From assembly GCA_049514555.1 (NCBI GenBank), contig JBEKUY010000003.1, positions 186,001 to 250,000 of the forward strand: a stretch of 64,000 nucleotides of DNA. The letters are read 5' to 3'. Positions 34,601 to 42,816 of this stretch are shown here, in pieces. A program made the position numbers and the translations under genes. The notes under the pieces were generated by a model. It saw only the letters and a list, made by a program, of their open reading frames with translations, had not been told where the DNA came from and searched no databases. Position 1 is the stretch's first letter, and every line of letters begins with the position of its first letter. Source of the DNA: JBEKUY01 sp049514555 (GTDB lineage Bacteria; Acidobacteriota; Terriglobia; Acidiferrales; UBA7541).

Positions 34601-34629
34601 AGTATAGGCGACGCGTGTCCCAGCGTCAA
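34601..34629 (-). promoter_or_regulatory. Sigma70 promoter of the tig-clpP-clpX-lon operon
   Basis: On the minus strand TTGACG (34629-34624), 17 bp spacer, TATACT (34606-34601); each box is 5 of 6 to consensus. It points at tig, leaving a leader of about 150 nt. The -35 box is the first half of the 12-bp direct repeat that flanks the DUF4034 insertion. Confidence 0.6.
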
Positions 34630-34635
34630 TTCAGT
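34624..34635 (+). repeat. Left copy of 12-bp flanking direct repeat (putative target duplication)
   Basis: CGTCAATTCAGT, identical to 36273-36284. It lies immediately outside the left terminal inverted repeat of the DUF4034 segment and contains the -35 box of the tig promoter. Confidence 0.7.
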
Positions 34636-34640
34636 CATGA

Positions 34641-34665
34641 GATAGGAGATAGGAGGATTTGAAAG
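34641..34665 (+). repeat. Left terminal inverted repeat
   Basis: 25 bp; its inner part is GATAGGAGGATTTGAAAG. It matches the reverse complement of 36247-36271 with one mismatch near the outer end. The outer part contains a GATAGGA tandem. Confidence 0.75.
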
Positions 34666-34670
34666 TGTCC

Positions 34671-34737
34671 CCCCTGACCCACATATTGTTGTGGTCACGC
34701 AGGGGATCACAACTCTCTTTGCACAATTGTGGTGCAA
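34671..34737. repeat. Subterminal palindromes at the left end of the cassette
   Basis: Two hairpins follow the left inverted repeat. The first pairs CCCCTGACC.CACA (from 34672) with TGTGGT...CAGGGG (to about 34714). The second pairs TTGCAC (34719-34724) with GTGCAA (34732-34737) and contains the perfect palindrome CACAATTGTG (34722-34731). They may be subterminal transposase sites or secondary-structure elements. Confidence 0.4.
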
Positions 34738-34942
34738 TGGGGGAGGGCCCGCCCATGCGCTAGCGGCGCGGTGTGATGCCGCGTTAATCAGGCACCGGTA
34801 CCCCTGCGGCGACCACTTACGTTCGGAGACGCCGACCAGCCGCGCCGACGCAACCTAGGCCCATGGTTCCCAGGTGCCATATTCGCCTCGTCAGTACCCC
34901 GGTACAGTAGTCTCTCCACCCCCCTCTAGGTAGCATATCCCT

Positions 34943-36121
34943 ATGCTCTACGAACGTGTCTGCTCGTCTTTCAGAGTCGTTTATTTGTCGGGAATTCTTG
35001 GGCTAGCCGTCGCAACAAGCTGCTTTGCGCAAGTGAAAGAGCCTCCCTTGGACATCTCGATGGATGCCGTCAGACGTGCGATCCACGAGTATGGTCGTGG
35101 ACAGCACTCTGTGCCTTGTTCAGTTCCGTCCACAGTGTCCGCCGAGACGCCAGAGACCTACTATACTCAGATCAGCAGTTTGCTGGTTCAGGAGAACTTC
35201 TCCGAACTTGAGGCAATAGCTCAGAAGAATCGCGAAGAACGATGTCTACTTGCAGATGGCGGATGGAAAACTAACGGGTTCTTCAATGCTGTATCACACG
35301 CCCCGTTTTATGGCCAGTTGGAGGAATCTTACTATCAAAGCCAACTCGCCAGAATATACAGATGGATCGTTGCCTATCCGAATTCCGCCGCCGCCCGTCT
35401 AACGCTAGCACACGTTTACGTACACTACGCACAGTTCATCCGTGGTGATGGCTATGCCAACACAGTTTCTGACTCCCAGTGGGAGGGTTATCGTGCGCGG
35501 GTCTTGTTGGCCAAAGAGACCCTCTTAGCCGCCGCACGCCTCAAAGAACGGGATCGCTATTGGTACGAAGCTATGCAGATGGTCGCCTTTCATGATGGGT
35601 GGAATAAGAGCGACATGCGCGAGTTGCTCCGGCAAGCCCTGACTTTCGAGCCCGACTACTACCATTACTATCGCCAATATGCCGATTACCTCATGCCGCA
35701 GTGGTATGGCGAGCCTGGTGAAATTCAGGCGTTTGCGGAGGAAGTTTCTGCTCGCTTGCCCGAGCCCCAGAGTTCGATACTTTATTTCCGCGTTGTCAGT
35801 ACTCTTGCTATCAATATCAAAGAGGAGAAGCAGGAGCTGCCTCGCGCGACATGGTCGAAACTCGACGAGGGCTACCACAACCTCCAACGGCTCTATGGCA
35901 AATCCAATTTGAATGCTAATCGTTTTGCGTTCATGGCCTACATATTCAATAACATATGCGCCGCGCATGACGCGTTCAACTCCGTGGCGAGTATGCAACC
36001 CGAGGTCTGGTATAGCGAACAGCTCTTCGAATCAGTGCGAGATTGGGCTAATTCTCCCTATGTAAGCTGCTGCTGCCCTGCGCAGCAACTACCTTCCCAA
36101 AAGCCCACGGTTCAACCCTAG
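34943..36121 (+). CDS. Exported DUF4034 family protein
   Basis: This 392-residue protein has a probable signal peptide (YLSGILGLAVATSCFAQ, cleavage after about residue 30). From about residue 80 it matches the DUF4034 pattern: a FSELEAIAQKNREE.CLLADGGW start, then RLTLAHVYVHYAQFIRGDGYANTVS, WYEAMQMVAFHDGW, a FEPDYYHYYRQYADYLMPQWYGEPGE segment and a helical tail. The fold is probably TPR/alpha-solenoid-like. No catalytic motif is visible and the function of the family is unknown. Its codon use is more A+T-rich than that of its neighbours. No Shine-Dalgarno is evident before the ATG. It is the only gene inside the inverted-repeat-bounded segment, and it lies next to purU by insertion, not by operon. 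Confidence 0.8.
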   Translation: MLYERVCSSFRVVYLSGILGLAVATSCFAQVKEPPLDISMDAVRRAIHEYGRGQHSVPCSVPSTVSAETPETYYTQISSLLVQENFSELEAIAQKNREERCLLADGGWKTNGFFNAVSHAPFYGQLEESYYQSQLARIYRWIVAYPNSAAARLTLAHVYVHYAQFIRGDGYANTVSDSQWEGYRARVLLAKETLLAAARLKERDRYWYEAMQMVAFHDGWNKSDMRELLRQALTFEPDYYHYYRQYADYLMPQWYGEPGEIQAFAEEVSARLPEPQSSILYFRVVSTLAINIKEEKQELPRATWSKLDEGYHNLQRLYGKSNLNANRFAFMAYIFNNICAAHDAFNSVASMQPEVWYSEQLFESVRDWANSPYVSCCCPAQQLPSQKPTVQP

Positions 36122-36246
36122 TCGTCTCGACTCGCACTGTGTTGCGAATCCAGTTTAGGCTGCATTTCCGCCGCGTGTCACCCGCTCGTTTGTGGAAACC
36201 CCACCAGTTGGGCCAGTGTCGCCCCGTGTCTGGGATGCGGCGAGCG

Positions 36247-36271
36247 CTTTCAAATCCTCCTATCTCCTACC
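36247..36271 (-). repeat. Right terminal inverted repeat
   Basis: Reverse complement of the left repeat at 34641-34665 with one mismatch. It is followed after one base by the right 12-bp direct repeat. Confidence 0.75.
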
Positions 36272-36272
36272 C

Positions 36273-36284
36273 CGTCAATTCAGT
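36273..36284 (+). repeat. Right copy of 12-bp flanking direct repeat
   Basis: CGTCAATTCAGT, identical to 34624-34635. Removing one copy plus the cassette would rejoin the tig and purU upstream regions into one ordinary divergent intergenic space. Confidence 0.7.
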
Positions 36285-36334
36285 GAGCCTGCAGGGATTC
36301 GGGTCGGGTAGAATACACGGAACGGAGGGCGATC

Positions 36335-37189
36335 TTGAAGAACAGCGCGACGCTACTGATCGAGTGCCCGGACCAAAGGGGGATTGTCGCGGCCGTGGCC
36401 GACTTCGTTTTTCGGCACGAGGGGAACATCCTGCACGCCGACCAGCATCAAGCCGCCGAACTGGACCTGTTCTTGTGCCGAGTGGAATGGGATTTGGCCG
36501 GCTTCCGCATGGACCTCGGCGAGTTTCCGCGCTTGTTTGCTCCAATCGCCGAGAAATTCAAGATGAAGTGGCGGCTGGCCCTATCGAGCCACCGGCAGCG
36601 CGTGGCTATCTTCGTGTCCAAGTACGACCATTGCCTCGTTGATCTCCTTTACCGCCACCACTCGGGAGAACTCGCCTGCGAGATCCCTCTCATCATCAGC
36701 AATCACTCCGATGCCCAGCGCCACTCCGAGTTCTACCATGTCCCCTTCCACACAATTCCGGTCAGCAAGGACAACAAGACGGAAGCTGAGCGCGAGCAGC
36801 TCGACTTGCTCCGTAAGCACGATATCGAGCTGATCGTCCTCGCCCGCTACATGCAGATTCTTTCTCCGGATTTCATCCGCCGCTTTCCAGATCGCATCAT
36901 CAATATTCATCACTCCTTTTTGCCGGCATTCATCGGAGGGAAGCCCCACCAGCAAGCCTTCGAGCGGGGAGTGAAATTGATCGGCGCGACGGCCCACTAC
37001 GTTACGGAAGGGCTGGACGACGGCCCCATCATCGATCAGGACGTCGCGCGCATTTCACATCGCGACACGCTGGAGGACCTCGTCCAGAAGGGGAAGGACC
37101 TGGAGAAGGTCGTATTGTCCCGCGCAGTCCGCTGGCACATCGAGAATCGCGTCCTGCTCTTCGGGAAAAAGACAGTGGTCTTCGATTAG
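36335..37189 (+). CDS. purU: Formyltetrahydrofolate deformylase PurU
   Basis: 284 residues from a TTG start with GGAGGG upstream. It hydrolyses 10-formyl-THF to THF and formate, balancing one-carbon pools and supplying formate to PurT. Residues about 5-85 are the ACT domain (LIECPDQRGIVAAVADFV). The rest is a formyltransferase-like catalytic domain with LIISNHSDA, INIHHSFLPAFIGGKPHQQA and HYVTEGLDDGPIIDQD, which contain the catalytic Asn, His and Asp. A -10-like TAGAAT at 36309-36314 gives a short leader. Confidence 0.95.
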   Translation: MKNSATLLIECPDQRGIVAAVADFVFRHEGNILHADQHQAAELDLFLCRVEWDLAGFRMDLGEFPRLFAPIAEKFKMKWRLALSSHRQRVAIFVSKYDHCLVDLLYRHHSGELACEIPLIISNHSDAQRHSEFYHVPFHTIPVSKDNKTEAEREQLDLLRKHDIELIVLARYMQILSPDFIRRFPDRIINIHHSFLPAFIGGKPHQQAFERGVKLIGATAHYVTEGLDDGPIIDQDVARISHRDTLEDLVQKGKDLEKVVLSRAVRWHIENRVLLFGKKTVVFD

Positions 37190-37288
37190 TGGTGGTTTGG
37201 ACAGGACTGTCTGGAAAGATGTCCCTCGTCTCGGGCCAGTGAGGATCGCCGACCCTCGCTCGGAACAGCTTTTCCTTGCCGGACAGGC

Positions 37289-37375
37289 TGGTGCGGAAGG
37301 GGGGAGTTGAACCCCCACGGCCTTTCGGCCATAGGATCCTAAGTCCTACGCGTCTGCCAATTCCGCCACTTCCGC
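37289..37375 (-). tRNA. tRNA-Leu (anticodon TAG)
   Basis: On the minus strand the 5' end is GCGGAAGTGGCGGAATTGG, a typical leucine D-arm. The anticodon arm TAGGA-CTTAGGA-TCCTA gives anticodon TAG. The long class-II variable arm GGCCGAAAGGCC, a GGTTCAACT T-loop and an acceptor pairing with CTTCCGCA follow. The 3' CCA is encoded (37291-37289). Confidence 0.95.
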
Positions 37376-37445
37376 ACACAGGTCAACCCATTGATTGTAC
37401 GCTAACCGCGTGCAGCGGAACCCAGTTGTGCGCCCGCCCGGACTA

Positions 37446-37862
37446 CTATTCTTTGTAGACCAACGCGCCGGCCACTGAGGCCACGAGGATCGCGACTAGG
37501 CCGGCGACGGTGCCGATGATTAGCAGCCGGCACGGGAACAAGCCCATCGCCCCGGTGGCGGCGGTTGACACTGCGCTGATCAAGACCCAGTAACCCAAGC
37601 CGATCAGGAGTGCCGTTTTGGGCCCTGGGCCGAGGCGCGGGCGGGCCAGCGCATAGATCCAGATTGCGCCAATCCCCAGGATGAAGTCGCACACAACGAA
37701 AACTGCCATGGCGCTCTTGGGCATTGGCCGTCCTAGAGCCTGCATCGCAGCCTCCCATTGGTGCTTAAGAACCATGCCGTTCACGACCCAATCGAAGATG
37801 TTGAGAATGACCCCGGCCAACAGCCCGCCGAGAAGCACGCGAACCCAATTGATTTTGCCCAT
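37446..37862 (-). CDS. Hypothetical four-helix membrane protein
   Basis: 138 residues from the ATG at 37862, chosen because GGAGG lies six bases upstream; in-frame ATGs 4 and 8 codons earlier overlap that site. Hydrophobic segments lie at about residues 7-25, 52-72, 82-105 and 110-132. The spacing with a FDWVVNGMVLKHQWEAAMQA loop after helix 1 resembles DUF1761-like small membrane proteins, but this was not certain. The role is unknown. It is a single gene, divergent from the next. Confidence 0.72.
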   Translation of the reverse strand: MGKINWVRVLLGGLLAGVILNIFDWVVNGMVLKHQWEAAMQALGRPMPKSAMAVFVVCDFILGIGAIWIYALARPRLGPGPKTALLIGLGYWVLISAVSTAATGAMGLFPCRLLIIGTVAGLVAILVASVAGALVYKE

Positions 37863-38097
37863 CGTATCCTCCATAGGTGTATCCAAATCATTGAATTGCC
37901 CAGCTTGGATGGCTTGCGGCAGGGAGCCTACGAGGGTTCTCCATCCAAGTCAAGCGATGTGTTGGAGATAGAACACATGGCCGCGGCGGGTTTGGCCAGG
38001 CGCGCCTTCTCCTCGGCCGAACTCAACAGGATTGCGCCCAGGGGCCGGGTCTGTTACTCTTCGCGCCACCAACTCCATTCCACAAGGGAGGACGTCC

Positions 38098-38586
38098 ATG
38101 GCTTTTTGCACGAAGTGTGGGGCCCAAACAACGGATGGAACTGCCTTCTGCCCGAAGTGCGGTGCGGTGATTGCCGCGAGCGGAAGTTCTCCTGCTCCGT
38201 CGAATCCAGGTCCGGCGCACAACCCGACATCCGGCCTTGCAGAGAATGTCGCCGGGTTGCTCTGCTACGTGCTCGGCTGGATCACTGGGATCATCTTCCT
38301 GATCATTGACAAGAGACCCTTTGTGAAATTTCATGCTGCTCAGTCCATCGTCGTCTTTGGCAGCCTGCATATCATTCGGATCATCCTGATGTACGCTTTC
38401 GGGGGCGGCTTTTTCTACGGAGGCTGGTCTTTGCCTTCCCTGGGCTTCGCTGGCATGGCCTTGGGTTTGATCAGCTTGCTGATGCTGGTCCTGTGGATCC
38501 TCCTGATGGTCAAAGCCTACCAGGGTGAGCGCTACAAACTGCCGCTCGCCGGGGACATCGCCGAGAGTCTGTTCGGCAAGAGCTGA
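38098..38586 (+). CDS. Zinc-ribbon plus DUF4870 membrane protein
   Basis: 162 residues; the ATG has AAGGGAGG upstream. It begins with a zinc ribbon (CTKCGAQTTDGTAFCPKCG, residues 4-22), then a Ser/Pro linker (about 28-48). A DUF4870-type domain with three membrane segments follows (LLCYVLGWITGIIFLIID, SIVVFGSLHIIRIILMYAF, ALGLISLLMLVLWILLMVKA), including the family motif KRPFVKFHAAQS. Such proteins are common in bacteria and of unknown function. The ribbon probably faces the cytoplasm. Confidence 0.85.
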   Translation: MAFCTKCGAQTTDGTAFCPKCGAVIAASGSSPAPSNPGPAHNPTSGLAENVAGLLCYVLGWITGIIFLIIDKRPFVKFHAAQSIVVFGSLHIIRIILMYAFGGGFFYGGWSLPSLGFAGMALGLISLLMLVLWILLMVKAYQGERYKLPLAGDIAESLFGKS

Positions 38587-38794
38587 CTCAAAGCCAGGCG
38601 CGGGGCCCGGCCGCGAGCCGCATCTCATCCTGTTGCTCAGCCGATACTCGTCTGTCTGAAACGTCTTGCGGAAGGGTGCGCACCGCGTGTCCGCCCCGGC
38701 TTTCCTCTTGACATTATCCTGGCGGCCGTCCATCTTAGCTGGCTTTGCTTATGACGTCCGGGCTTGCCCGTATGCGCGGCGGCTGAACGCTTTT

Positions 38795-39754
38795 ATGACT
38801 AAAGTCCGCCTTTGCTTCCACAACCACTGTTTCGACGGTGCCGCCTCGGCGGCGCTCTTCTACCGTTTCTACCGCGAGCGTATGCAGCCCAGCGCCGAAT
38901 TCCACTTTAGCGGCATGACCCACCGCGCCGCGCAGCCATGGGCAGAAGACATCTTTGACGGCGATGAGAACGTCATCGTGGACTTCAAATACTCCAGCTC
39001 CCCGAAGGTCACCTGGTGGTTCGACCATCACCAGAGTGCCTTCCTCACCCCGGCCGATGCCGAGCACTTCCGCCACGACCGGACGGGGCACAAGTTCTAC
39101 GATCCGGACTACAAGTCGTGCACCATGCTCCTCGCCACGGTCACGCGCGAGAAATTCGGCTTCGACACCGCTCCCCTCGCCGATTTAATCCACTGGGGAG
39201 ACATCATTGACGGCGCCCAATACGCCACGCCGCAATCCGCCGTCGAGCTCGCCGAGCCTGCCACGCAGCTCGCCCTTGTCATTGAGGCCGCGCCCGAAGA
39301 CACGCTCGTCGCCGGACTCATCCCCGAAATCGCCTACCGCCCGCTCGCCGAGATGGTGCGCCTGCCCGCGGTCGCCAAGCATCTCCAGCCGCTGCTTGCG
39401 AGGCACCGGCGCTCGATTGAGGTCTTGCGCGAAAGATGCAGGGCGTGCGACGGAGTCGTCTTCTTCGACGTAAGCGACCTCGACATGGAGGGCTACAACA
39501 AGTTCATCCCCTACCTGCTGCATCCCGAATGCAGCTACTCCGTCAGCGTTAGCGCGTCATCCGTGCGCACCAAGGTATCTCTGGGATCGAATCCGTGGAA
39601 TCCCGCTCCCTTTGAGAAGAACCTTGCCTCGCTCGCCGAAAAATACGGTGGCGGAGGTCATCCGCGCGTCGCCGCCATTTCCTTCGAAGCTGGCGACTTG
39701 GCTCGTGCCCGCCGGGCGGCCGAAGAGATCATCGCCGCCCTCCGTTCGAAGTAG
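38795..39754 (+). CDS. DHH/DHHA1 family phosphoesterase-like protein
   Basis: 319 residues from the ATG at 38795; the frame is open further upstream without a better start. It opens with VRLCFHNHCFDGAASAALFY, matching the first metal motif of DHH phosphoesterases. It then has VDFKYSSSPKVTWWFDHHQSAF (the DHH motif as DHH in FDHHQ) and ends with a DHHA1-like YGGGGHPRVAAISFEA. The family hydrolyses nanoRNA, c-di-AMP, pAp or polyphosphates in the cytoplasm. The substrate cannot be chosen from sequence. No ribosome site is obvious. Confidence 0.8.
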   Translation: MTKVRLCFHNHCFDGAASAALFYRFYRERMQPSAEFHFSGMTHRAAQPWAEDIFDGDENVIVDFKYSSSPKVTWWFDHHQSAFLTPADAEHFRHDRTGHKFYDPDYKSCTMLLATVTREKFGFDTAPLADLIHWGDIIDGAQYATPQSAVELAEPATQLALVIEAAPEDTLVAGLIPEIAYRPLAEMVRLPAVAKHLQPLLARHRRSIEVLRERCRACDGVVFFDVSDLDMEGYNKFIPYLLHPECSYSVSVSASSVRTKVSLGSNPWNPAPFEKNLASLAEKYGGGGHPRVAAISFEAGDLARARRAAEEIIAALRSK

Positions 39755-40097
39755 TTCCGCCTAAGCCGCACCTGGTTCCGTCAGAATGGTTGACTCTGCG
39801 CCCGTAAACACGCAAAATACTCGGGTTCTTGGTAGAGGAGCGGATGCCCAGATTAGCCGGGCGCGCGGTTCCAAGCAGCATTGGACGCTCGTGCAAAAGG
39901 GGTTGTTGCAGTATCATCCGCCGAAATCACCCCTGTGGCTGAACGCAGTGGTGATTGGGGGGCAGGTCTAAGGCCTGTCCACTGTCATCCGCATAACACG
40001 CGGGTGGAGCGCTATCGAGAAGCGAGGACCTCGGCTCCTGTTTCGAGGCTAATCCTTCTCCTGCCGCTTCATCCCTGAAAGGTTCAAGCAACTGGCC
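39755..40097. other. Intergenic region before dapE
   Basis: 343 bp with no convincing gene. Short frames here lack ribosome sites and protein-like composition. No promoter with both boxes at good spacing was found, although the dap operon probably starts here. Confidence 0.3.
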
Positions 40098-41120
40098 GTG
40101 CCACTGCAGGCAGAATTGTTCGAGCTGACGCGCGCGCTCGTCGACATCGAGTCGGTCACCAACAATGAGGAGCGGGTGGCCGGCTTCCTGATCGATCGCT
40201 TGGGCGCGCTCGCGTCCGCCACGGGGGGCGGGGTCGAGCGTATGGATGTCGCGCCCGGGCGCTTCAACGTCTTCGCCGCTTGGGGCAGCCCCACGGTCAC
40301 GCTCTCGACGCACATGGATACGGTCCCGCCTCACCTGCCCGCGCGCGAAGACGCCGATCACATCTGGGGCCGCGGCGCTTGCGACGCCAAGGGCATCCTC
40401 GCCTCGATGATCATGGCCGTGAAGAAGCTTCTCGCCGAGGGTGCGCGCAATTTCGCGCTGCTCTTTCTTGTGGGTGAGGAACGCAATAGCGCCGGCGCTT
40501 GTGTCGCTGCCCAATCGCCCCGCGGCTCGCGCGTCCTCATCAATGGCGAGCCTACCGACAACCGCATCGCACTGGGCACCAAGGGCGCGCTGCGCTATGA
40601 AATCATCGCCAGCGGGCGCCTGGCCCATTCGGCTTATCCCGAGCTCGGCTGCTCGGCGATCGAGAAGCTTCTCGATGTGCTCCACGACATCCGGCGCATT
40701 CCGCTTCCGCGTGATCCTGTGTTAGGGCCCGCCACGCTCAATATCGGCACGATTTCCGGCGGCCGCGCGCCCAACGTTGTCGCCGACCACGCGCAAGCCG
40801 AAATCATGTTTCGCACCGTCGGCGATGCCGCCTCGTTGCGCGAAGCCGTGGCCTCTGCCAGCGCGGGCCGCGCCGAGGCCCGCGAGGTGCTTCATACGCC
40901 GGCAGTACGCCTCTCTTCGCTCGATGGTTACCCGACAACGGTGGTCTCCTACACAACCGACATTCCCATTCTCGGCGAGGCCTGGGGCAAACCGTTTCTG
41001 ATCGGACCCGGCAGCATCCACGTCGCGCACACGGCGGAGGAGCGCATCGCCAAACGGGATTTGCTGGAGGCCGTCGAAATCTACGCAGCGATGGTGAAGC
41101 GGCTTCTGGCAACGGGCTGA
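40098..41120 (+). CDS. dapE: M20-family metallohydrolase, probable succinyl-diaminopimelate desuccinylase
   Basis: 340 residues from a GTG start. The M20 metal and catalytic motifs are clear: STHMDTVPPH (His and Asp), GRGACDAKG, VGEERNSAG (catalytic Glu and metal Glu) and a lid domain with SGRLAHSAYPELG. The C-terminal metal His is in IHVAHTAEERI. M20 enzymes with these motifs include DapE, ArgE and LysK. Its position 4 bp before dapB, with dapA and dapD following, supports the DapE role. It is shorter than E. coli DapE (375), so ArgE/LysK-like activity cannot be excluded. Confidence 0.8.
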   Translation: MPLQAELFELTRALVDIESVTNNEERVAGFLIDRLGALASATGGGVERMDVAPGRFNVFAAWGSPTVTLSTHMDTVPPHLPAREDADHIWGRGACDAKGILASMIMAVKKLLAEGARNFALLFLVGEERNSAGACVAAQSPRGSRVLINGEPTDNRIALGTKGALRYEIIASGRLAHSAYPELGCSAIEKLLDVLHDIRRIPLPRDPVLGPATLNIGTISGGRAPNVVADHAQAEIMFRTVGDAASLREAVASASAGRAEAREVLHTPAVRLSSLDGYPTTVVSYTTDIPILGEAWGKPFLIGPGSIHVAHTAEERIAKRDLLEAVEIYAAMVKRLLATG

Positions 41121-41124
41121 GAGT

Positions 41125-41850
41125 ATGGCTTCCACCAACTCATCTACGGCGCCCCGGGGACTGGCCATCGTTGGCTACGGCAAGATGGGCCATTTCCTCG
41201 AGCAGCTTGCGCCCGAACACGGCTTTGAAACGCGCCTGCGCCTCGACATTGACGATAATTCCCATGGCGAAGGCCTCACTCGCCGGAACTTTGAGGGCGT
41301 GGATGTGGCCGTCGAGTTTTCGACGCCGGCGGCTGCGCCTGGGAATGCACGGCGGCTCGCCGCGCTCGGCGTGAACACCGTAGTCGGCACGACGGGCTGG
41401 TTCGAGTATCTCCCCGCGCTCCGCGCTGCCGTGGAGCAGAGCGGCACGGGTCTCGTCTGGAGCGCCAACTTCTCCGTCGGCGTGAATCTCTTCCTCGAGA
41501 TCGTCGGCCACGCCGCCTCGTTGTTCTCAAAGGAATCGGCCTACGGCGCATGGGGCTGGGAGATCCATCACGCCACCAAGAAAGACGCGCCCTCCGGCAC
41601 GCTCCTCCGCTTGGTAGAGGAAATGAAGGAGAAGGGTTTCGACCGCGACATCAGCCTCGGCTCGAACCGGGCCGGCGCGCATCCCGGCACGCACGAGATC
41701 GGGTTTGATTCTTCGGCGGACACTATCACGCTCCGCCACGTCGCGCGAAGCCGCGAGGGCTTTGCTCGAGGGGCGCTTCGAGCCGCCGCTTGGCTGGTGG
41801 GGAAAAAAGGTTTTTTTGAATTCCGAGAGATTCTTCGCGAGCTCGACTGA
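41125..41850 (+). CDS. dapB: 4-Hydroxy-tetrahydrodipicolinate reductase
   Basis: 241 residues. The N-terminal nucleotide fold has IVGYGKMGHFLE and VVGTTGWFEYL. The substrate domain has the signature EIHHATKKDAPSGTL with the catalytic His pair and Lys. It reduces the DapA product in diaminopimelate/lysine synthesis. It is slightly shorter than the E. coli enzyme (273) in the N-terminal domain. It lies between dapE (4-bp gap) and dapA in a compact operon. Confidence 0.95.
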   Translation: MASTNSSTAPRGLAIVGYGKMGHFLEQLAPEHGFETRLRLDIDDNSHGEGLTRRNFEGVDVAVEFSTPAAAPGNARRLAALGVNTVVGTTGWFEYLPALRAAVEQSGTGLVWSANFSVGVNLFLEIVGHAASLFSKESAYGAWGWEIHHATKKDAPSGTLLRLVEEMKEKGFDRDISLGSNRAGAHPGTHEIGFDSSADTITLRHVARSREGFARGALRAAAWLVGKKGFFEFREILRELD

Positions 41851-41913
41851 CGGGGAGTCGTGAGCCTGCGAGCGCGGGGATCTTCGCTGGAGAATTGGAA
41901 GGAGGAGGGGAAG

Positions 41914-42816
41914 ATGTTTACGGGATGTGGAACGGCGATGGTTACTCCCTTTCGCCAGGACCAGTCGCTCGACGAGCCCGCCCTGCGCCGCTTGGTGCGC
42001 AGGCAGTTGGATGCCGGTGTGGATTTCCTCGTTCCCTGCGGTACCACCGGCGAGAGTCCCACGCTTACTCGCGCGGAGCAGTTGCGCGTCGTCGAGATCG
42101 CCATCGAAGAGGCTCGCGGCCGGGTTCCCGTGCTGGCCGGCGCGGGCGGCTACAATACCGCCGAGGTCATCGAGCTTGCCTCCGAGCTCAAAGCGCTCGG
42201 CGCCGACGGCATTCTTTCGGTCACCCCTTATTACAACAAGCCCACGCAGGAGGGCCTTTACCAGCACTACCGCGCTATCGCCGCCGCGGTCTCGCTCCCC
42301 GTCGTCTTGTACAGTGTGCAGGGCCGCACCGGCGTCAATCTCGAGCCCGCCACGGTCAAGCGTCTCGCAGAAATCGAGAATATCGTTGGCATCAAAGAAG
42401 CCTCGGGGAACATCGCACAGATGTCCGCAATCCTGAATATCGTGCCCGAACAGTTCGCAGTCCTTGCCGGCGACGATGCGGTCACGCTGCCCCTCGCAGC
42501 GCTCGGCGGGCGCGGCGTCATCTCCGTCGCGGCCAACGAAATCCCCGCTGAGATGACGCGTCTCGTCCGCCTGTGTCTGAAGAATGATTTCTCCGCGGCG
42601 CGGCAGTTGCATCGGCGCTTCCTGCCGTTGCTGGAAGTGAATTTCGCCGAGAGCAATCCGATTCCCGTCAAGGCGGCGATGGCTCTCATGGGACTTCTTG
42701 AGCCGGTCTGGCGCTTGCCGCTCGTGGCTCCGCGGCCGGAAACTTTCGCGCGAATTCGGGCCGTGCTCGAATCACTCGCGCTGATCGAAAGGCCTCACAT
42801 TGCAGTCGCAAATTGA
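41914..42816 (+). CDS. dapA: 4-Hydroxy-tetrahydrodipicolinate synthase
   Basis: 300 residues; the ATG at 41914 follows GGAGGAGGGG. It condenses pyruvate with aspartate semialdehyde. This Schiff-base TIM barrel has PCGTTGESPTLT, VTPYYNKPTQEGLYQHY, the catalytic Tyr in LYSVQGRTGVNL and the pyruvate-binding Lys in VGIKEASGN. The usual YNVPGRTG is changed to YSVQGRTG, but Tyr and Arg remain. Its stop region overlaps the dapD start by 17 bp. Confidence 0.95.
   Translation: MFTGCGTAMVTPFRQDQSLDEPALRRLVRRQLDAGVDFLVPCGTTGESPTLTRAEQLRVVEIAIEEARGRVPVLAGAGGYNTAEVIELASELKALGADGILSVTPYYNKPTQEGLYQHYRAIAAAVSLPVVLYSVQGRTGVNLEPATVKRLAEIENIVGIKEASGNIAQMSAILNIVPEQFAVLAGDDAVTLPLAALGGRGVISVAANEIPAEMTRLVRLCLKNDFSAARQLHRRFLPLLEVNFAESNPIPVKAAMALMGLLEPVWRLPLVAPRPETFARIRAVLESLALIERPHIAVAN

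Larger units (their letters stand above)
34636..36272. mobile_element. Putative transposase-less mobile cassette carrying a DUF4034 gene
   Basis: About 1.64 kb bounded by 25-bp terminal inverted repeats (34641-34665 and 36247-36271; 24 of 25 positions match) and flanked by a 12-bp direct repeat. It contains one exported DUF4034 gene and no transposase or recombinase. Its internal DNA is visibly richer in A+T than the neighbouring genes. The layout matches mobile insertion cassettes, which are mobilised in trans by a transposase acting on matching ends. The direct-repeat length is in the range known for IS4/IS231-type elements, but family assignment is inference. The tips are not symmetrical: five bases separate direct and inverted repeat on the left, one on the right. 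Confidence 0.6.

Noticed and set aside
38023..38733. Minus-strand frame of 236 codons opposite the zinc-ribbon gene
   Set aside because: The opposite strand has a clear zinc ribbon and membrane domain; this frame has neither motifs nor a start site.
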